Origin: an uncultured Bacilli bacterium
Lineage (GTDB): Bacteria > Bacillota_I > Bacilli_A > RFN20 > CAG-826
NCBI GenBank assembly: GCA_905235515.1
Contig: CAJOLV010000012.1
Coordinates: forward strand, 1 to 48,559
Length of the DNA: 48,559 nt
Direction of reading: 5' to 3'
Translations under genes and position numbers: made by a program
In this document: in pieces, positions 9,940-20,475 of the stretch
Layout: each line of letters begins with the position of its first letter
Position numbering within the stretch: the stretch's first letter is position 1
Notes under the pieces: model-generated
Databases searched by the model: none
Told to the model about the DNA's origin: nothing
Seen by the model: only the letters and a program-made list of their open reading frames with translations

Positions 9940-10529
9940 AATTCTTGTCCTTCAACTTTCTTTTCAATATATCTATAACTAGTGAATATAGCTGGAGCAA
10001 TCGCAGCATTTAAGCCAAATTCAATAAAGAAATTCCAACCAATCCAAATAACAAATAACATATAAGGGATTGATATATCAGTGCCCTCCACACTACCGAC
10101 AAGGATTGATCTAAACACTGTCAATCCCGCAACAGCGAATAAGCCGGTATTAATAAGAGGAACGGATAATGAAGCTAAAACAATACCAATCTTATAATTC
10201 TTTTCTTGTAACAATTTGTAGATGACTCCAGCAATGAAACCAGCAAGACCAGTTTTGCTCAAGCAAACAATGATTGTTCCTGCTGGATTAACAGCGAAAA
10301 AGACACTAATTGTTGATGGGGCTAATAACACCATTGCCCCACAAACTAAGCCGAGGAATAATCCTGCTAATGGACCAAATAGCATCGCACCAACCGCAAT
10401 TGGAAAAAGGGCTAATGTAATAGAGACAGGTCCAAATTGCACGTAATTTGATAAGAGTTGTAAAGCAACCACCATTGCTGTTAACATGCCTAATCCAGCA
10501 ATAGTTCTAGTGGTGAAAAAGTGTTTCAT
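9936..10529 (-). CDS. ECF transporter S component, probably pantothenate (PanT-like)
   Basis: Six-helix S-component pattern (GMLTAMVVALQLL, GPLAGLFLGLVCG); 4 nt overlap with coaX suggests a pantothenate/CoA role. Confidence 0.7.
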   Translation of the reverse strand: MKHFFTTRTIAGLGMLTAMVVALQLLSNYVQFGPVSITLALFPIAVGAMLFGPLAGLFLGLVCGAMVLLAPSTISVFFAVNPAGTIIVCLSKTGLAGFIAGVIYKLLQEKNYKIGIVLASLSVPLINTGLFAVAGLTVFRSILVGSVEGTDISIPYMLFVIWIGWNFFIEFGLNAAIAPAIFTSYRYIEKKVEGQEL

Positions 10530-11314
10530 AACTTAACCTCGTTTCTCTTAATTAATTGATTTAATCCATCAAGGTTTAAATCTTCGTCATAGATGAAACT
10601 ATCACCTATAATATCTTTAAGATAAACGGCACCACCACCGGTTAAAATATGTTTACATTGATATCCGAGAGCCTCCTCATAACGATCAATTAGACCATTA
10701 ATCATATCAATATGACCAAATACGATTCCAGCATTCATCGCTTCAATAGTGTTTTTCGCCATAATTGATTTAGGAGCCTCTAAGGAAACTTCTGGTAATA
10801 AAGCCGCTTTATTCATTAAACTATTCGCGCTTAATGATAATCCTGGCATAATTACACAACTTGCGAATGCTCCATTTTTATCAAGCAATAAAATCTTACT
10901 TGCAGTGCCTAAATCTGCAATTAATGTAGGATAGCCATACTTTTCTTTTGCGCCTACTAAGTCAGCGATTAAATCGTTACCGACTTCGTTTGGGTTATCA
11001 ATCTTCAAAGCTAATCCTGTTTTAATACCAGGACCAATGATGAATAATTGTCCATTTTGCACTCTTGTTAAAGCTGTTTTAAAAGGACGGTTGAGAGATG
11101 GAACAACTGAAGAATAAATGACATTATCAATTTCTTCTTTGTTAATTCCTAGTGAAGAGAATGTGCGCTCTAATAAAACGACATATTCATCTTCTGTTCT
11201 TTGGGCATCTGTATTGTGCACCATTTTACGATAGAGTTTATCTTTCTGATAAAATCCTATCGCTATTGTCGTATTACCGACATCAATACAAACATTCATT
11301 TTTTTCGCCTCCAC
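10526..11314 (-). CDS. coaX: Type III pantothenate kinase
   Basis: CIDVGNTTIAIG, IGPGIKTGL, DLGTASK, GGGAVYL. Confidence 0.93.
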   Translation of the reverse strand: MEAKKMNVCIDVGNTTIAIGFYQKDKLYRKMVHNTDAQRTEDEYVVLLERTFSSLGINKEEIDNVIYSSVVPSLNRPFKTALTRVQNGQLFIIGPGIKTGLALKIDNPNEVGNDLIADLVGAKEKYGYPTLIADLGTASKILLLDKNGAFASCVIMPGLSLSANSLMNKAALLPEVSLEAPKSIMAKNTIEAMNAGIVFGHIDMINGLIDRYEEALGYQCKHILTGGGAVYLKDIIGDSFIYDEDLNLDGLNQLIKRNEVKL

Positions 11315-11352
11315 TGCAATCCACTAAGGGTATCGCGTCTTTGCTAAATGTT

Positions 11353-13749
11353 TTAAATTGCTACGATATTTATGATTTTGTTTTTCACAACAATAATCTT
11401 TTTAATTTCTTTACCTTCAATGTTTCTAACAACACCTTCTTGAGATAAAGCAATTTTCTTTAATTCCTCTTCTTCTAAATCGAGTGGAACTTCAATTGTC
11501 GCTCTTGGTTTTCCATTAACTGAAACCGCCATCTTAACAGCATTAGCCACTAATTTAGATTCATCATATGTTGGCCAATTCTCATAAGCGATTGTGTCCT
11601 TATGTCCTAATATTGACCACATTTCCTCACATAAGTGAGGGCAAATACAAGATAATAGTTTGACAAATCCTTCCGCGCAATCACGTGGGAGTTTATTGAC
11701 TTTATAAACTTCATTTATGAATACCATCATTTGCGCAATCGCGGTGTTAAATGCCAACGCATTATAATCATCTGTGACTTTTTTCACAGTTTGATGGTAG
11801 ATGAATTCGAGTTCTTTAACGGGTTCATCAACAATGACATTAGATTCAACAATGATGCGATAAACTCTATCTAACCACCTACGAGCACCTTCCACCCCTT
11901 GTTCAGACCATGGCTTGTTAGCTTCAAGAGGTCCCATGAACATTTCATATAAACGAAGTGTATCAGCGCCAAATTGTTCAGCAATATCGCTTGGGTTAAC
12001 AACAAACTCTGGATATCTTTTACCCATTTTGATGCCGTTCGCACCAAGAATCATACCTTGATGGACAAGTTTCTTAAATGGTTCATCAACGGAGATTAAA
12101 CCTTTTTGATAAAGGTATTTAGTCCAAATGCGAGAGTAGATTAAATGACCTACAGCGTGTTCTGGTCCACCAATGTATAAATCAACTGGGAGCCAATGGT
12201 CCGCTAAGCGTTTATCGCAAAATTCCTTGTCGTTTTGCGGATCAAGATAACGAATAAAGTACCAGGAACTTCCTGCACTACCAGGCATTGTAGATGTTTC
12301 TCTTTTACCTACAACACCATTATGGTTATAGTTAATCCATTCTTTGGCGTTCTCTAATGGGGCTTTGCCGTTGTGGCCTTTATAATCATCTAATTCAGGA
12401 AGAATTAATGGTAGTTCATCATCTGGTAAAGCATAGACAGAACCATCATTTAAATGAACGACCGGAACTGGTTCACCCCAATATCTTTGACGAGCAAAAA
12501 TCCATTCTCTAAATTTGTAATTAACTTTGGCTTCTCCAATGCCTTTTTCTTTTAAAAACTCAATCATTTTATTGATTGCATCTTCTTTATTTAAGCCATT
12601 TAAGAATCCTGAATTAATATGTAATCCATCATCTTCATAAGCTTCTTTAGAAATATCTCCGCCTTCTAAAACTTGGATAATATCAATGCCAAATTTCTTC
12701 GCAAAGGCATAGTCTCTGCTATCATGAGCAGGAACCGCCATAATGGCGCCTGTGCCATAACTGGCTAAGACATAATCAGAGATATAGATAGGAATCTTTT
12801 TATTATTAATTGGGTTAATCGCATAAGCACCAGTAAAAACACCAGTCTTTTCTTTATTTAAAGAAGTTCTTTCTAATTCAGATTTACTTGCCGCTTCTTT
12901 AATATAAGCTTCCACTAATGGAGCTTGTTCTTTTGACATAATCTTTTTTACAAGATCATGTTCTGGCGATAAAACACAATATGTCACGCCAAATAAAGTG
13001 TCCGCTCTTGTAGTGAATACTGTGAATTTCTCATTTTGATCAGCAACATTAAAATCAATTAAGGCACCAGTTGATTTACCAATCCAGTTGCGTTGAATCT
13101 CTTTTGTGGATTCTGGCCAATCAATTCTTTCTAAACCTTCGAGTAATTGTTCGGCAAATCTCGGCTGATCAATAACCCATTGCTTTAAATTTTTACGGAT
13201 AACTGGATAGCCGCCTCTTTCAGACTTACCATCCACTATTTCATCGTTTGATAAAACTGTGCCCAATTCTTCGCACCAGTTGACTGGCATATCAGCGTAT
13301 CTAGCGTAGCCATCAAGGAATAGCCCTTTAAAAATCCATTGGGTCCATTTATAAAAATTGGGATCGGATGTCGCAATAACTTTGCTCCAATCGTAATCAA
13401 ATCCTAATTCTTTTAATTGATGTTCAAAAAAACTAATATTTTTTGCAGTAAAACCTTCTGGGTGATTACCGGTTTGAATTGCATATTGTTCAGCAGGTAA
13501 ACCAAAAGAATCGTATCCCATTGGGTGAAGGACATTATATCCTTGCATCCTCTTCATACGAGAGACGATATCTGTCGCAGTGTAACCCTCTGGGTGACCA
13601 ACGTGTAATCCAACACCAGATGGATATGGAAACATATCTAAAGCATAAAATTTTGGCTTGGAAAAATCCCAAACATCGGTTTTAAATGTTTGATTTTCTT
13701 CCCAATATTTCTGCCACTTCTTGTCGATAATCTTGTGGTCATATCCCAT
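11353..13749 (-). CDS. leuS: Leucyl-tRNA synthetase
   Basis: [58 protein letters not shown] editing domain, KMGKR (variant KMSKS), [15 protein letters not shown]. Confidence 0.98.
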   Translation of the reverse strand: MGYDHKIIDKKWQKYWEENQTFKTDVWDFSKPKFYALDMFPYPSGVGLHVGHPEGYTATDIVSRMKRMQGYNVLHPMGYDSFGLPAEQYAIQTGNHPEGFTAKNISFFEHQLKELGFDYDWSKVIATSDPNFYKWTQWIFKGLFLDGYARYADMPVNWCEELGTVLSNDEIVDGKSERGGYPVIRKNLKQWVIDQPRFAEQLLEGLERIDWPESTKEIQRNWIGKSTGALIDFNVADQNEKFTVFTTRADTLFGVTYCVLSPEHDLVKKIMSKEQAPLVEAYIKEAASKSELERTSLNKEKTGVFTGAYAINPINNKKIPIYISDYVLASYGTGAIMAVPAHDSRDYAFAKKFGIDIIQVLEGGDISKEAYEDDGLHINSGFLNGLNKEDAINKMIEFLKEKGIGEAKVNYKFREWIFARQRYWGEPVPVVHLNDGSVYALPDDELPLILPELDDYKGHNGKAPLENAKEWINYNHNGVVGKRETSTMPGSAGSSWYFIRYLDPQNDKEFCDKRLADHWLPVDLYIGGPEHAVGHLIYSRIWTKYLYQKGLISVDEPFKKLVHQGMILGANGIKMGKRYPEFVVNPSDIAEQFGADTLRLYEMFMGPLEANKPWSEQGVEGARRWLDRVYRIIVESNVIVDEPVKELEFIYHQTVKKVTDDYNALAFNTAIAQMMVFINEVYKVNKLPRDCAEGFVKLLSCICPHLCEEMWSILGHKDTIAYENWPTYDESKLVANAVKMAVSVNGKPRATIEVPLDLEEEELKKIALSQEGVVRNIEGKEIKKIIVVKNKIINIVAI

Positions 13750-13764
13750 AATAGGTACCTCCTA

Positions 13765-15198
13765 CTACTTCAAAATAAACTTATAGAGGGAAAGATATTC
13801 TTTCGCACTCTTACTCCAAGAATTATCCACTTTCATAGCGTTTTTTACAAGTTGTTTTCGCACAGGAAGGTTATCGTATGTATCGTACGATAACATCACA
13901 ACATCACGGAAAGCTTCATAATTATAGTTGGTAAAACCAAAACCATTAGCCTTTTCGACATTAGTGCCATCATAACCAATAACTGTATCTTTTAAGCCAC
14001 CAGTAAATCTAACAATTGGCAATGTGCCATATCTTTGCGCAATCATTTGGCCTAATCCACATGGTTCAAATAAAGATGGCATAAAGAAATAGTCACTAGA
14101 GGCATAGATTTGATGAGCGAGATCATCATTATAACCAATATAGACAGCGATATTATTTGGATATTTCGCTCTTAAGCGTTCCATTTCTTGTTCGTAACGA
14201 TATTCGCCTGAACCAAGCATAACGATATTGCATCCTTTTGCGGCTAATTCATCAACGATTGGAAAAACAATATCCATGCCTTTTTGCCAAGTAACACGTG
14301 AAACAAACGAATAAAGTGGGCCACCGTAATCTTTGATACCAAGTTTTTTAAATAGTTCCCATTTATTCAAAGTTTTTGTTCTAAAGAAATTCACTGCGGA
14401 ATAAGGGAATTGAATGTGATTATCGTGTAATGGATTAAATTCGACATAGTCAATACCATTTAAAATACCGATAAAATCATGTTCTCTTAAGGCTAAAACA
14501 GAATCTAATCCCATACTACCTTCTGAAGTTAATAATTCATAACGATGATTTGGTGAAACGGTCGTAATTTTATCCGCATAGATTATCGCGGTTTTTAAAG
14601 ACGAGACTCCGCCATTCCATCTCACTTTACCTTCTTCATACAAAGTATGTGGTAAATTATAGAGATTATAAATATCATCTTCTCCCATCATTCCTTGGAA
14701 AGCTGGATTATGGATCGATAAGACAATACTTGTTTTAGCAAATACATCTTTCCATTCTTTATCTTCACGCATTAAACAAGCTAGCATGCCTGGATGCCAG
14801 TCATGAATATGGACGATGTCTGGCATAGAGTCTAGGCGTGTCATAAATAGTTCTGTCGCTAAAGTATAGAAAGCAAATCTTTCCATATCATCGCCATAGC
14901 CATAGACACCATCACGATGGAAATAATAGCCATTATCAATTAAATAATAATTGATACCATCAACTTCTATAGCGTATATGTCAGCATAATTGACTCTCCA
15001 CGCCATATGGACAGCAAAAGAATCAACCTTCTTAAGTTGTTTATGATATTTATCACTCACTCTTTTATATAAAGGCATGACAACACTGACTTCGTGTCCC
15101 ATTGCCACTAGTTCTTTACTTAATGAATATACAACGTCAGCGAGGCCCCCGGTTTTGATGAGAGGGTTGCTTTCGCTGGCAACCATCATGATTTTCAT
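13765..15198 (-). CDS. glgA: Glycogen synthase (ADP-glucose)
   Basis: MVASESNPLIKTGGLADVVYSL, VHIHDWHPGML, SRVTWQKGMDI, FFMPSLFEPCGLGQMIAQRYGTLPIVRFTGGLKDTV. Confidence 0.97.
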   Translation of the reverse strand: MKIMMVASESNPLIKTGGLADVVYSLSKELVAMGHEVSVVMPLYKRVSDKYHKQLKKVDSFAVHMAWRVNYADIYAIEVDGINYYLIDNGYYFHRDGVYGYGDDMERFAFYTLATELFMTRLDSMPDIVHIHDWHPGMLACLMREDKEWKDVFAKTSIVLSIHNPAFQGMMGEDDIYNLYNLPHTLYEEGKVRWNGGVSSLKTAIIYADKITTVSPNHRYELLTSEGSMGLDSVLALREHDFIGILNGIDYVEFNPLHDNHIQFPYSAVNFFRTKTLNKWELFKKLGIKDYGGPLYSFVSRVTWQKGMDIVFPIVDELAAKGCNIVMLGSGEYRYEQEMERLRAKYPNNIAVYIGYNDDLAHQIYASSDYFFMPSLFEPCGLGQMIAQRYGTLPIVRFTGGLKDTVIGYDGTNVEKANGFGFTNYNYEAFRDVVMLSYDTYDNLPVRKQLVKNAMKVDNSWSKSAKEYLSLYKFILK

Positions 15199-16319
15199 TA
15201 AACTCTTTCTCCTCTTTCGATGTATAAAATATCTTCTTTTTCGCTGCCGATACGTTTTAATTCCACAAGTTGTGAATGTTTATCGGCGACAACGTTTTTC
15301 ACTTTAATATTCGCACCGATAAGTGAATCAGTGAAGATAATGCTATCTTCCACACTTGCGCCTTCTTCAATGACAACATCACGAGAAATAATGGAATTCT
15401 TTACTTTACCTTTAATAATGCAACCATTAGCGATAAAGGAATTAGAAACAATCGCGTGCTCACCATATAATGCTGGTGGGGTGTTATGTGTGGTTGTATA
15501 AATTGGCCAATCTTCTTTAAATAATTGGATACGATTTTCATATTTTAATAAATCAAAGGAATGACGAACATAATGTTCAAAGGAAAGAATTGGAACAACG
15601 CAACCATCAAAGAAGCACGGTTTTGCAGATACTAATTTATTTTCTACACAATATTCCACCATTTTTCTTAAAGAATATAATTGGGAAACTTCTTTACCCA
15701 TTCTCACTATTTTCCAAAAAACATCATGACTAAAGACAAATGATTCTAATGAAACATCAACTTCTTTTCTTCTACATGTATTAGTGACAAAGCTAGAGAT
15801 GTTTCCGTTAGTGTCACAATCAATGACATCACAGTTAAAGAAATCTTTATCGGTGTTATTTTTGATATGTTTACACAAGATTGTGACATCGGCGCCAGAT
15901 TCAATATGTTGATCCACTAATTGTTTATAGTCATAGCTCATTAACATAAAAACAGGAGCGACAATAATGTAATCTGGATTAGCTTCTATAATAATGTTTC
16001 TGTTTGCTTTGATATTGTTAATATCAGTGTTAAATTTAGAAACTTGTAATAAATCTTCATTTGTGAGGATTCTTTGAAATCCTAATCTGGTATTTCTTAC
16101 CCAAACTTCACCATTTTTTAAATGGTTTCTCACCGAGTGAGCGCTGGTTTCTGTTAAAACAGCGACGCGGTCAATACCAGAGTTTGTAAAATTTGATAAT
16201 GTAAAATCCATTAAGGCGTAGCGGCCCAAAAAGGATGTTGCACCAGTTGGACGTTTCATTGTAATAGGTCCAAGGTGTGGACAATCATGTAAATTAACTA
16301 TACCAATGACGTTTCTCAT
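15198..16319 (-). CDS. glgD: Glucose-1-phosphate adenylyltransferase subunit GlgD
   Basis: GlgC paralogue lacking the N-terminal GGxGTRL motif (NLHDCPHLGPITMKRPTGATSFLGRYALMDFTLSNFTNSGI); adjacent to glgC. Confidence 0.92.
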   Translation of the reverse strand: MRNVIGIVNLHDCPHLGPITMKRPTGATSFLGRYALMDFTLSNFTNSGIDRVAVLTETSAHSVRNHLKNGEVWVRNTRLGFQRILTNEDLLQVSKFNTDINNIKANRNIIIEANPDYIIVAPVFMLMSYDYKQLVDQHIESGADVTILCKHIKNNTDKDFFNCDVIDCDTNGNISSFVTNTCRRKEVDVSLESFVFSHDVFWKIVRMGKEVSQLYSLRKMVEYCVENKLVSAKPCFFDGCVVPILSFEHYVRHSFDLLKYENRIQLFKEDWPIYTTTHNTPPALYGEHAIVSNSFIANGCIIKGKVKNSIISRDVVIEEGASVEDSIIFTDSLIGANIKVKNVVADKHSQLVELKRIGSEKEDILYIERGERV

Positions 16320-17443
16320 TATTTGACCCTCCTAGAAATAAGGACAACCTCATCACTATCTAAATTGATTTCTTCTCTTGGCTCAATGATTGTGCCAGGA
16401 GCAATAATCGCGTTATGGACTTTTGCCCCGTGTTCCACACGTGCACCTTCCATAATGACGCATTTTGTGCAAACAGCATTTTCTGCGATGAATGCTTCGT
16501 TTGAAATCACACAATCGGTAACGTGACCAAGGATAACAGCGCCTTGGTTAGCGATGGAGTGGCCAATGTAACCATTTGTGCCTATATATTGAGGGACACT
16601 ATTAGTGTCTTCGGAATAAACTCTTGTATTTGCATCATTATCGAATAAATTCATTTCATCAGCATCAATAATGTCCATATTGGCTTGATGGAGCGAGGCT
16701 AATGTGCCAACATCTCTCCAATAACCTGTAAATCGATAGGCTTGTAATTTCTTACCACTATTGAGCATATTTGGAATAATATTCTTTCCAAAGTCATGAT
16801 CAGATTGTTCATCTTTTGCATCGTCTTTTAAGTATTTCTTTAATACTTTCCAGGTGAAAATATATACACCCATCGAAGCTAGGTTGCTCTTTGGTTTCTT
16901 TGGTTTTTCTTGGAATTCAACAATAACATCGTTTTTATTGACCGCCATAATGCCAAATCTACTCGCTTCTTTGGGATCGACTTCAATAACTGAGATAGTA
17001 GCATCTGCACCAGATTCAATATGAAGATTAATCATATCGGAATATGTGGTTTTATAAATGTGGTCACCAGAAAGAACTAAGACATAATCCGGATCTTCTT
17101 CATCTAAAAAATCTGTATTTTGATAAATTGCGTCAGCGGTTCCTCTATACCAAGACATTCCTTCTTCGGTTTGTTTAGGCGCCAAAGAAGTTAATAAAGA
17201 GTGAACGCCATTCATTCCCCATTTGTCACCGCTACCTAAGTAGGCATCAAGGAATGTGGATTCGTATTGGGTTAATACACCAACAGTGTTGATTCCACTA
17301 TTTGCGCAATTGCTTAAAGGAAAATCAATAATGTGGTATTTCGCTGCAAACGAAACAGCGGGCTTTGCGATTTTCTTTGTTAGAGATTCTAGGCGGGTCC
17401 CCTTTCCCCCAGCTAAAATCATCGCAACAATTTTAGTTGACAT
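16319..17443 (-). CDS. glgC: Glucose-1-phosphate adenylyltransferase
   Basis: MILAGGKGTRLESLTKKIAKPAVSFAAKYHIIDFPLSNCANSGI, WYRGTADAIYQN, LSGDHIYK, GYWRDVGT. Confidence 0.98.
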   Translation of the reverse strand: MSTKIVAMILAGGKGTRLESLTKKIAKPAVSFAAKYHIIDFPLSNCANSGINTVGVLTQYESTFLDAYLGSGDKWGMNGVHSLLTSLAPKQTEEGMSWYRGTADAIYQNTDFLDEEDPDYVLVLSGDHIYKTTYSDMINLHIESGADATISVIEVDPKEASRFGIMAVNKNDVIVEFQEKPKKPKSNLASMGVYIFTWKVLKKYLKDDAKDEQSDHDFGKNIIPNMLNSGKKLQAYRFTGYWRDVGTLASLHQANMDIIDADEMNLFDNDANTRVYSEDTNSVPQYIGTNGYIGHSIANQGAVILGHVTDCVISNEAFIAENAVCTKCVIMEGARVEHGAKVHNAIIAPGTIIEPREEINLDSDEVVLISRRVK

Positions 17444-17497
17444 ACATATGCCTCCGTATTCATGTATATAATAGCATACGCGCGAATTTTCTCGCTA

Positions 17498-17527
17498 TTG
17501 AAAGTTAAGGAAAAAAATCTATAAAAT
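17498..17527 (+). promoter_or_regulatory. Promoter of the 17538 ORF
   Basis: TTGAAA (17498-17503), 18 nt spacer, TAAAAT (17522-17527); start codon 11 nt downstream. Confidence 0.55.
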
Positions 17528-17537
17528 AATTTTTGAT

Positions 17538-17984
17538 ATGAAAGTAAGGATTCCAGCTTTAAAAATACTTGTGATGTGGACAATTGTTTTCTTTGCATTT
17601 GCAGGAATAATTTTCCTAGTTAGTTTTAACCTATTTTTAAAAGAATGGGATTTTAAACAACCATTAATAATTTCTGTCTACACAATCATGATGTTTGTCA
17701 TTTTAGCGATTTCTTTGAACACGCAATATTACGAAATCAACAAAAAAGACATTACAGAAGCCAAGTTTGGTAAGAAATATACTTACTTTTATTCCGATAT
17801 CATTTATATCGATGAGGAACAATCTATTAAAAGTAAGACTCTCTGTTTTGTGACAAAACAAGGTCATGTTAAATACCTTACATTTGATAAAGAAGGCAAA
17901 ATTTATGAGGCTGCGATGAATAAATGTAAGACCCTAATTTCTCGTGAGGAATTAGAAAGGAGATTCCCAGGGATAAAGATCTAA
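17538..17984 (+). CDS. Small membrane protein of unknown function (two N-terminal TM helices)
   Basis: Hydrophobic segments ILVMWTIVFFAFAGIIFLVSF and LIISVYTIMMFVILAISL, then a soluble domain; promoter immediately upstream. Confidence 0.65.
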   Translation: MKVRIPALKILVMWTIVFFAFAGIIFLVSFNLFLKEWDFKQPLIISVYTIMMFVILAISLNTQYYEINKKDITEAKFGKKYTYFYSDIIYIDEEQSIKSKTLCFVTKQGHVKYLTFDKEGKIYEAAMNKCKTLISREELERRFPGIKI

Positions 17985-17995
17985 GAAAAATGCTA

Positions 17996-18024
17996 TTGCA
18001 TTAAATTCCGCATTGTGATAGAGT
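17996..18024 (+). promoter_or_regulatory. Promoter of rpmB
   Basis: TTGCAT (17996-18001), 17 nt spacer, TAGAGT (18019-18024); GGAGG upstream of rpmB start. Confidence 0.6.
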
Positions 18025-18052
18025 TTATACCGGACTTTTGAAGGAGGCCTAC

Positions 18053-18244
18053 GATATGTCAAGAGTTTGTCCAGTTACAGGAAAAGGACCAGTCAGTGGT
18101 AACAATCGTTCACATTCATTAAGAGCTACACGCCGCAAATGGAATACAAATCTTCAACTCCGTACCATCGTTGTTGATGGAAAGCAAATCCGTGTTCGTA
18201 TGTCCACTCGTGCCTATCGCAGTCTCATTAAACAAGATCGCTAA
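18053..18244 (+). CDS. rpmB: 50S ribosomal protein L28
   Basis: MSRVCPVTGKGPVSGNNRSHSLRATRRKWNTNLQ; start moved to ATG 18053 after the SD GGAGG, rather than the longer track ORF 18038. Confidence 0.95.
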   Translation, partial: DMSRVCPVTGKGPVSGNNRSHSLRATRRKWNTNLQLRTIVVDGKQIRVRMSTRAYRSLIKQDR

Positions 18245-18267
18245 GATAGGTAAAAGTATCCTGATAT

Positions 18268-18296
18268 AAAAAATTCGGCATTGCCGATTTTTTTTA
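18268..18296 (+). terminator. Intrinsic terminator after rpmB (likely bidirectional)
   Basis: ATTCGGCA/TGCCGAT stem followed by T8. Confidence 0.88.
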
Positions 18297-18953
18297 TTCT
18301 ATTGCAAATGTTAATAATGCAATATTTAACATATTAAATATATTAAGAAAAATTAGTATCCATTCACTTAATGCTAAAGAGATGTATTTAGGTCTTATGT
18401 ATTCCTTTTCACCATTCTCTTTCACTACTTCCATAGCCTTGAAATTTAATGTTAATTTTGGATTAAAAATCAAAGCGAGAGATATAAACATTGCAATGCT
18501 TGATAAGACAATTGAACTGATGGCAATCCAATTCACCGCATTTTGATTCATTCTCCAACTAGCAATAAATATTGATGTGCTTGTCGCTAATCGCAGGGTG
18601 AATGCTAATGTCGCTACAGTAATATGTAATCTCAAGCGTAATAATGGAACATAAAATAAGGCATAAATCGAAAATGTTGATAATATTCCACCAATCATCA
18701 CAAATAAGAGATATCCACTGTAATTTGTATTAAAAGTCGCATAAAAACCACAACTAGATAGGATGAACAACGCTAGTATTAAATGGGTGTAAAAATTCTC
18801 TTTAAATTCTGAACGATAATTTAGTTCAAAAGGAAAACAATTTCTTATATTAAAATCCTCTTCATTTCTTCTTTTATATAATAAAGGAGAAACTATTAAT
18901 AATAAGGCTAGGAAAACAACTGTAAGAGCAAATGTTCCAATGGCAATGACCAT
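18294..18953 (-). CDS. Integral membrane protein of unknown function
   Basis: About six hydrophobic segments; abuts rpe. Confidence 0.7.
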   Translation of the reverse strand: MVIAIGTFALTVVFLALLLIVSPLLYKRRNEEDFNIRNCFPFELNYRSEFKENFYTHLILALFILSSCGFYATFNTNYSGYLLFVMIGGILSTFSIYALFYVPLLRLRLHITVATLAFTLRLATSTSIFIASWRMNQNAVNWIAISSIVLSSIAMFISLALIFNPKLTLNFKAMEVVKENGEKEYIRPKYISLALSEWILIFLNIFNMLNIALLTFAIE

Positions 18954-19609
18954 TAACGCAATGACTCCATTCTTTCTACGATATCTTTTCGGCCAAATAG
19001 ATATGATCCAGCGACTAAAATATCAACACCGGCTTCCGCACATAAATGAGCGGTTTTGTCATTAATTCCACCATCAACTTCGATGAGACAATCATAATCT
19101 TTTTCATCAATCGCATTTCTTAAATAAGCAATTTTATTTAACGCTTCAGGAATAAATGATTGTCCACCAAAACCTGGTTCCACAGACATCACCAAAACTA
19201 AGTCTAAATCTTTTAAGAATGGGTCAAATACTTCAACTGGAGTGTTAGGCTTAATAGATAATCCAGCTTTCACTCCATAAGAATGAATTAAGTCAATAAC
19301 ATCTTTTACTTCTTGTAATGAATTACAAGCTTCATAGTGGAAAGTAATAATTTGAGCACCAGCGTCAGCAAATTTTTGAATATATTTTTTAGGTTCACTA
19401 ATCATGATATGAACATCATTAACCATGTTATGTAATTTGCTAATTGATTTTAAAACAGGGATGCCAAAAGAAATGTTTGGCACAAAGTGACCATCCATAA
19501 CATCAAAGTGGAGATATTCCGCTCCTAAATCTTCGACTAATTTGATTTCTTCACCAAGTTTTGAAAAATCGGCGGAGAGAATTGAAGGGGCAATCATTAC
19601 TTCTTTCAT
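18953..19609 (-). CDS. rpe: Ribulose-phosphate 3-epimerase
   Basis: IAPSILSADFSKLGEEI, HFDVMDGHFVPNISFG, VMSVEPGFGGQSF, EVDGGIN. Confidence 0.97.
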   Translation of the reverse strand: MKEVMIAPSILSADFSKLGEEIKLVEDLGAEYLHFDVMDGHFVPNISFGIPVLKSISKLHNMVNDVHIMISEPKKYIQKFADAGAQIITFHYEACNSLQEVKDVIDLIHSYGVKAGLSIKPNTPVEVFDPFLKDLDLVLVMSVEPGFGGQSFIPEALNKIAYLRNAIDEKDYDCLIEVDGGINDKTAHLCAEAGVDILVAGSYLFGRKDIVERMESLR

Positions 19610-20475
19610 TGTTCATACCTCTGATTCTTATAAATTGCTTCATTTGAAAGTTTTAAATAACATTCATATGCAATAGGAGAAAGTTCTCCTTTTTCAATTG
19701 TTTCTTTTATCTTACATTTCTTCTCAGAGATATGTAAGCAATTGGAGAAATAGCATTCAGTAAATCTCGATGAAAAACCGGGGAAATACTGGGCAATTTC
19801 TTCTTTGTAGAGCTCTAAATCTAGAGATGAAAATCCCGGTGTATCGGCAATATATCCACCCTCATATGGAAGGAGGATGACTTCTTTAGTTTCATGTTTT
19901 CCTCTTCCAAGAGCTTGCGAGTATTCACCAATATTGCGATTGAATTCTGGATCGATAGAATTGATTAATGATGATTTGCCAACACCAGTTTGTCCAATTA
20001 AACAAGTGACCTCATTTTTAAAGAGCTTTTTTACTTCTTCTAAGCCATCTTTTGTTTTATTGCTAACGACATAAACCGCAACATCAACTTTATTGAAAAC
20101 ATCAATAATCTCTTTGATTTTTTCTTCGTTATTGTATTTATCACTTTTAGTGAGAATAATCTTTGCTTTGATATTATTTAAATTAGCGTAAGTTAAATAT
20201 TTAAACGTCAATAAATAGGAGAACTCTGGTTCGACCAGAGATTCCACAATTAACATTTGTGATAAGTTAGAGATAACTGGTCTTTTTAGATATGAAGAAC
20301 GTGGATAAACCATATTAATGACAAAGTAAATATCATCAAGTTCCACGATATCTCCCACTACTGGTTTAAGTGATGTCTTTCTAAATGCGCCTCTCGCTTT
20401 CACTTTAAAAATGACACCATCATCCGAGGCGACTGAATAATACCCGCAATTTAAACCAACTATTCTTCCCTTCAT
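19606..20475 (-). CDS. rsgA: Ribosome small subunit-dependent GTPase A
   Basis: Circularly permuted GTPase: TKSD, GQTGVGKSSLIN, DTPGFSSLDL, C-x-H-x-C zinc region (CYFSNCLHISEKKC). Confidence 0.96.
   Translation of the reverse strand: MKGRIVGLNCGYYSVASDDGVIFKVKARGAFRKTSLKPVVGDIVELDDIYFVINMVYPRSSYLKRPVISNLSQMLIVESLVEPEFSYLLTFKYLTYANLNNIKAKIILTKSDKYNNEEKIKEIIDVFNKVDVAVYVVSNKTKDGLEEVKKLFKNEVTCLIGQTGVGKSSLINSIDPEFNRNIGEYSQALGRGKHETKEVILLPYEGGYIADTPGFSSLDLELYKEEIAQYFPGFSSRFTECYFSNCLHISEKKCKIKETIEKGELSPIAYECYLKLSNEAIYKNQRYEQ

Noticed and set aside
11152-11448. 98 aa + strand ORF between coaX and leuS
   Set aside because: Overlaps both genes on the opposite strand; no motif or ribosome binding site
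13749-13770. T-box or other leader RNA upstream of leuS
   Set aside because: Only about 15 nt separate leuS from glgA; no room for a riboswitch and no T-box consensus nearby
15198-16319. GlgD as a degraded duplicate of glgC
   Set aside because: GlgD lacking catalytic residues next to glgC is a well-known regulatory subunit arrangement in Firmicutes
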